A DNA stretch of 64,000 nt from Dipylidium caninum (Eukaryota > Platyhelminthes > Cestoda > Cyclophyllidea > Dipylidiidae), in NCBI GenBank assembly GCA_017562135.1, contig QEYB01000509.1:40023-104022 (forward strand), read 5' to 3'. The notes beneath the pieces were generated by a model. The model did no database searches, had not been told where the DNA came from, and worked only from the letters and a program-made list of their open reading frames with translations. Shown here in pieces: positions 63,601 through 64,000 of this stretch (positions are counted from its first letter, which is position 1; each line of letters opens with the position of its first letter). A program made the translations under genes and the position numbers.

Positions 63601-64000
63601 CTCCTTTTCTTGGGCTTATAAGATGCCCAGCTAATCCATGATACCGTGGTCAAATATAAATTATGGGGTAGTTTGCCCTACAAATAACAGGACACGGATT
63701 TTCGCAAGAAAATCTCAGAACTCTCTCGAATTGCCTATGTTCAAATCCGATCTACGTAAACATACTGTGGGTGTCAAAAATGCTTTTCAAATCGCCATAG
63801 AAGCGGCTTCAAAAGTAACATAATTGGAAATCACAAATTAAGCATGCTTCCTCGAAACCTGAAAAATGTTAATGTGAGAGACAAGACGCGATTGGAGATT
63901 GGCGTTTAGGGGAGGACAGACAAGAATGTGCATGCCTCCACTAAACGTCCAAGAAATCTCTATATGAACTTGATATGAGTAAAAGTATCCTCGTAAATTT
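60650..64000. other. Right end, no gene recognised
   Basis: The largest ORF is 62027-62503 on the minus strand (158 codons). It shows no motif, domain or splice partner and lies over repetitive, open sequence. Other ORFs are under 100 codons. Nothing else to report. Confidence 0.4.

Noticed and set aside
1..64000. CRISPR arrays, rRNA genes, bacterial operons, integrated virus
   Set aside because: No regularly spaced repeats, no rRNA-like conserved blocks, no reverse transcriptase or capsid-type frames seen. Genes are clearly intron-split.

Overview
This window is metazoan nuclear DNA. The genes are split into many short exons with GT-AG introns, and the gap-junction-type gene is of the innexin (invertebrate) class. 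Short introns, AT-rich intergenic DNA and mariner relics would suit a flatworm, possibly a tapeworm, but that is inference: nothing in the sequence fixes the genus. There is no sign of bacterial operons, plasmid or phage DNA, or CRISPR.

Left part (1-10.3 kb, + strand). The 3' end of a polycystin-1/REJ-type receptor enters from the left edge: six exons ending in a GPS autoproteolysis motif and one membrane helix. It is followed by a large single-exon ORF that I read as a divergent innexin. Its first extracellular loop has the innexin Cys-x17-Cys spacing, and it carries an unusually long N-terminal extension.

Middle-left (10.3-25.4 kb). About 15 kb in which I can support no gene, only simple repeats and one G-quadruplex-type motif.

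Centre (25.4-47.9 kb). Two housekeeping genes lie head to head across a 1.25 kb spacer. On the minus strand is a complete HBS1 gene: 11 coding exons, 803 codons plus stop, with all splice phases agreeing. HBS1 is the GTPase partner of Dom34/Pelota in ribosome rescue. On the plus strand is RTEL1, an iron-sulfur DNA helicase. I could place 22 consecutive phase-consistent exons covering the helicase core and first harmonin-like domain, plus two C-terminal RING exons about 5 kb further on. The exons between them are only partly resolved.

Right part (47.9-64 kb). No intact gene recognised. This stretch is a graveyard of decayed mariner-family transposons, all on the minus strand: clear relics at about 55.26-56.10 kb and 59.9-60.6 kb, and a fainter one near 51.0-51.2 kb. 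An 87-bp repeat (about 85% identical, gapless) occurs twice, each time just beyond the expected transposase C-terminus, so it may be the 3' end of the same element family.

I found no clearly new biological system. The most useful leads are the odd innexin and whether it is spliced to the upstream GPS exon, the unresolved RTEL1 C-terminal exons, and the repeat shared by the mariner relics.
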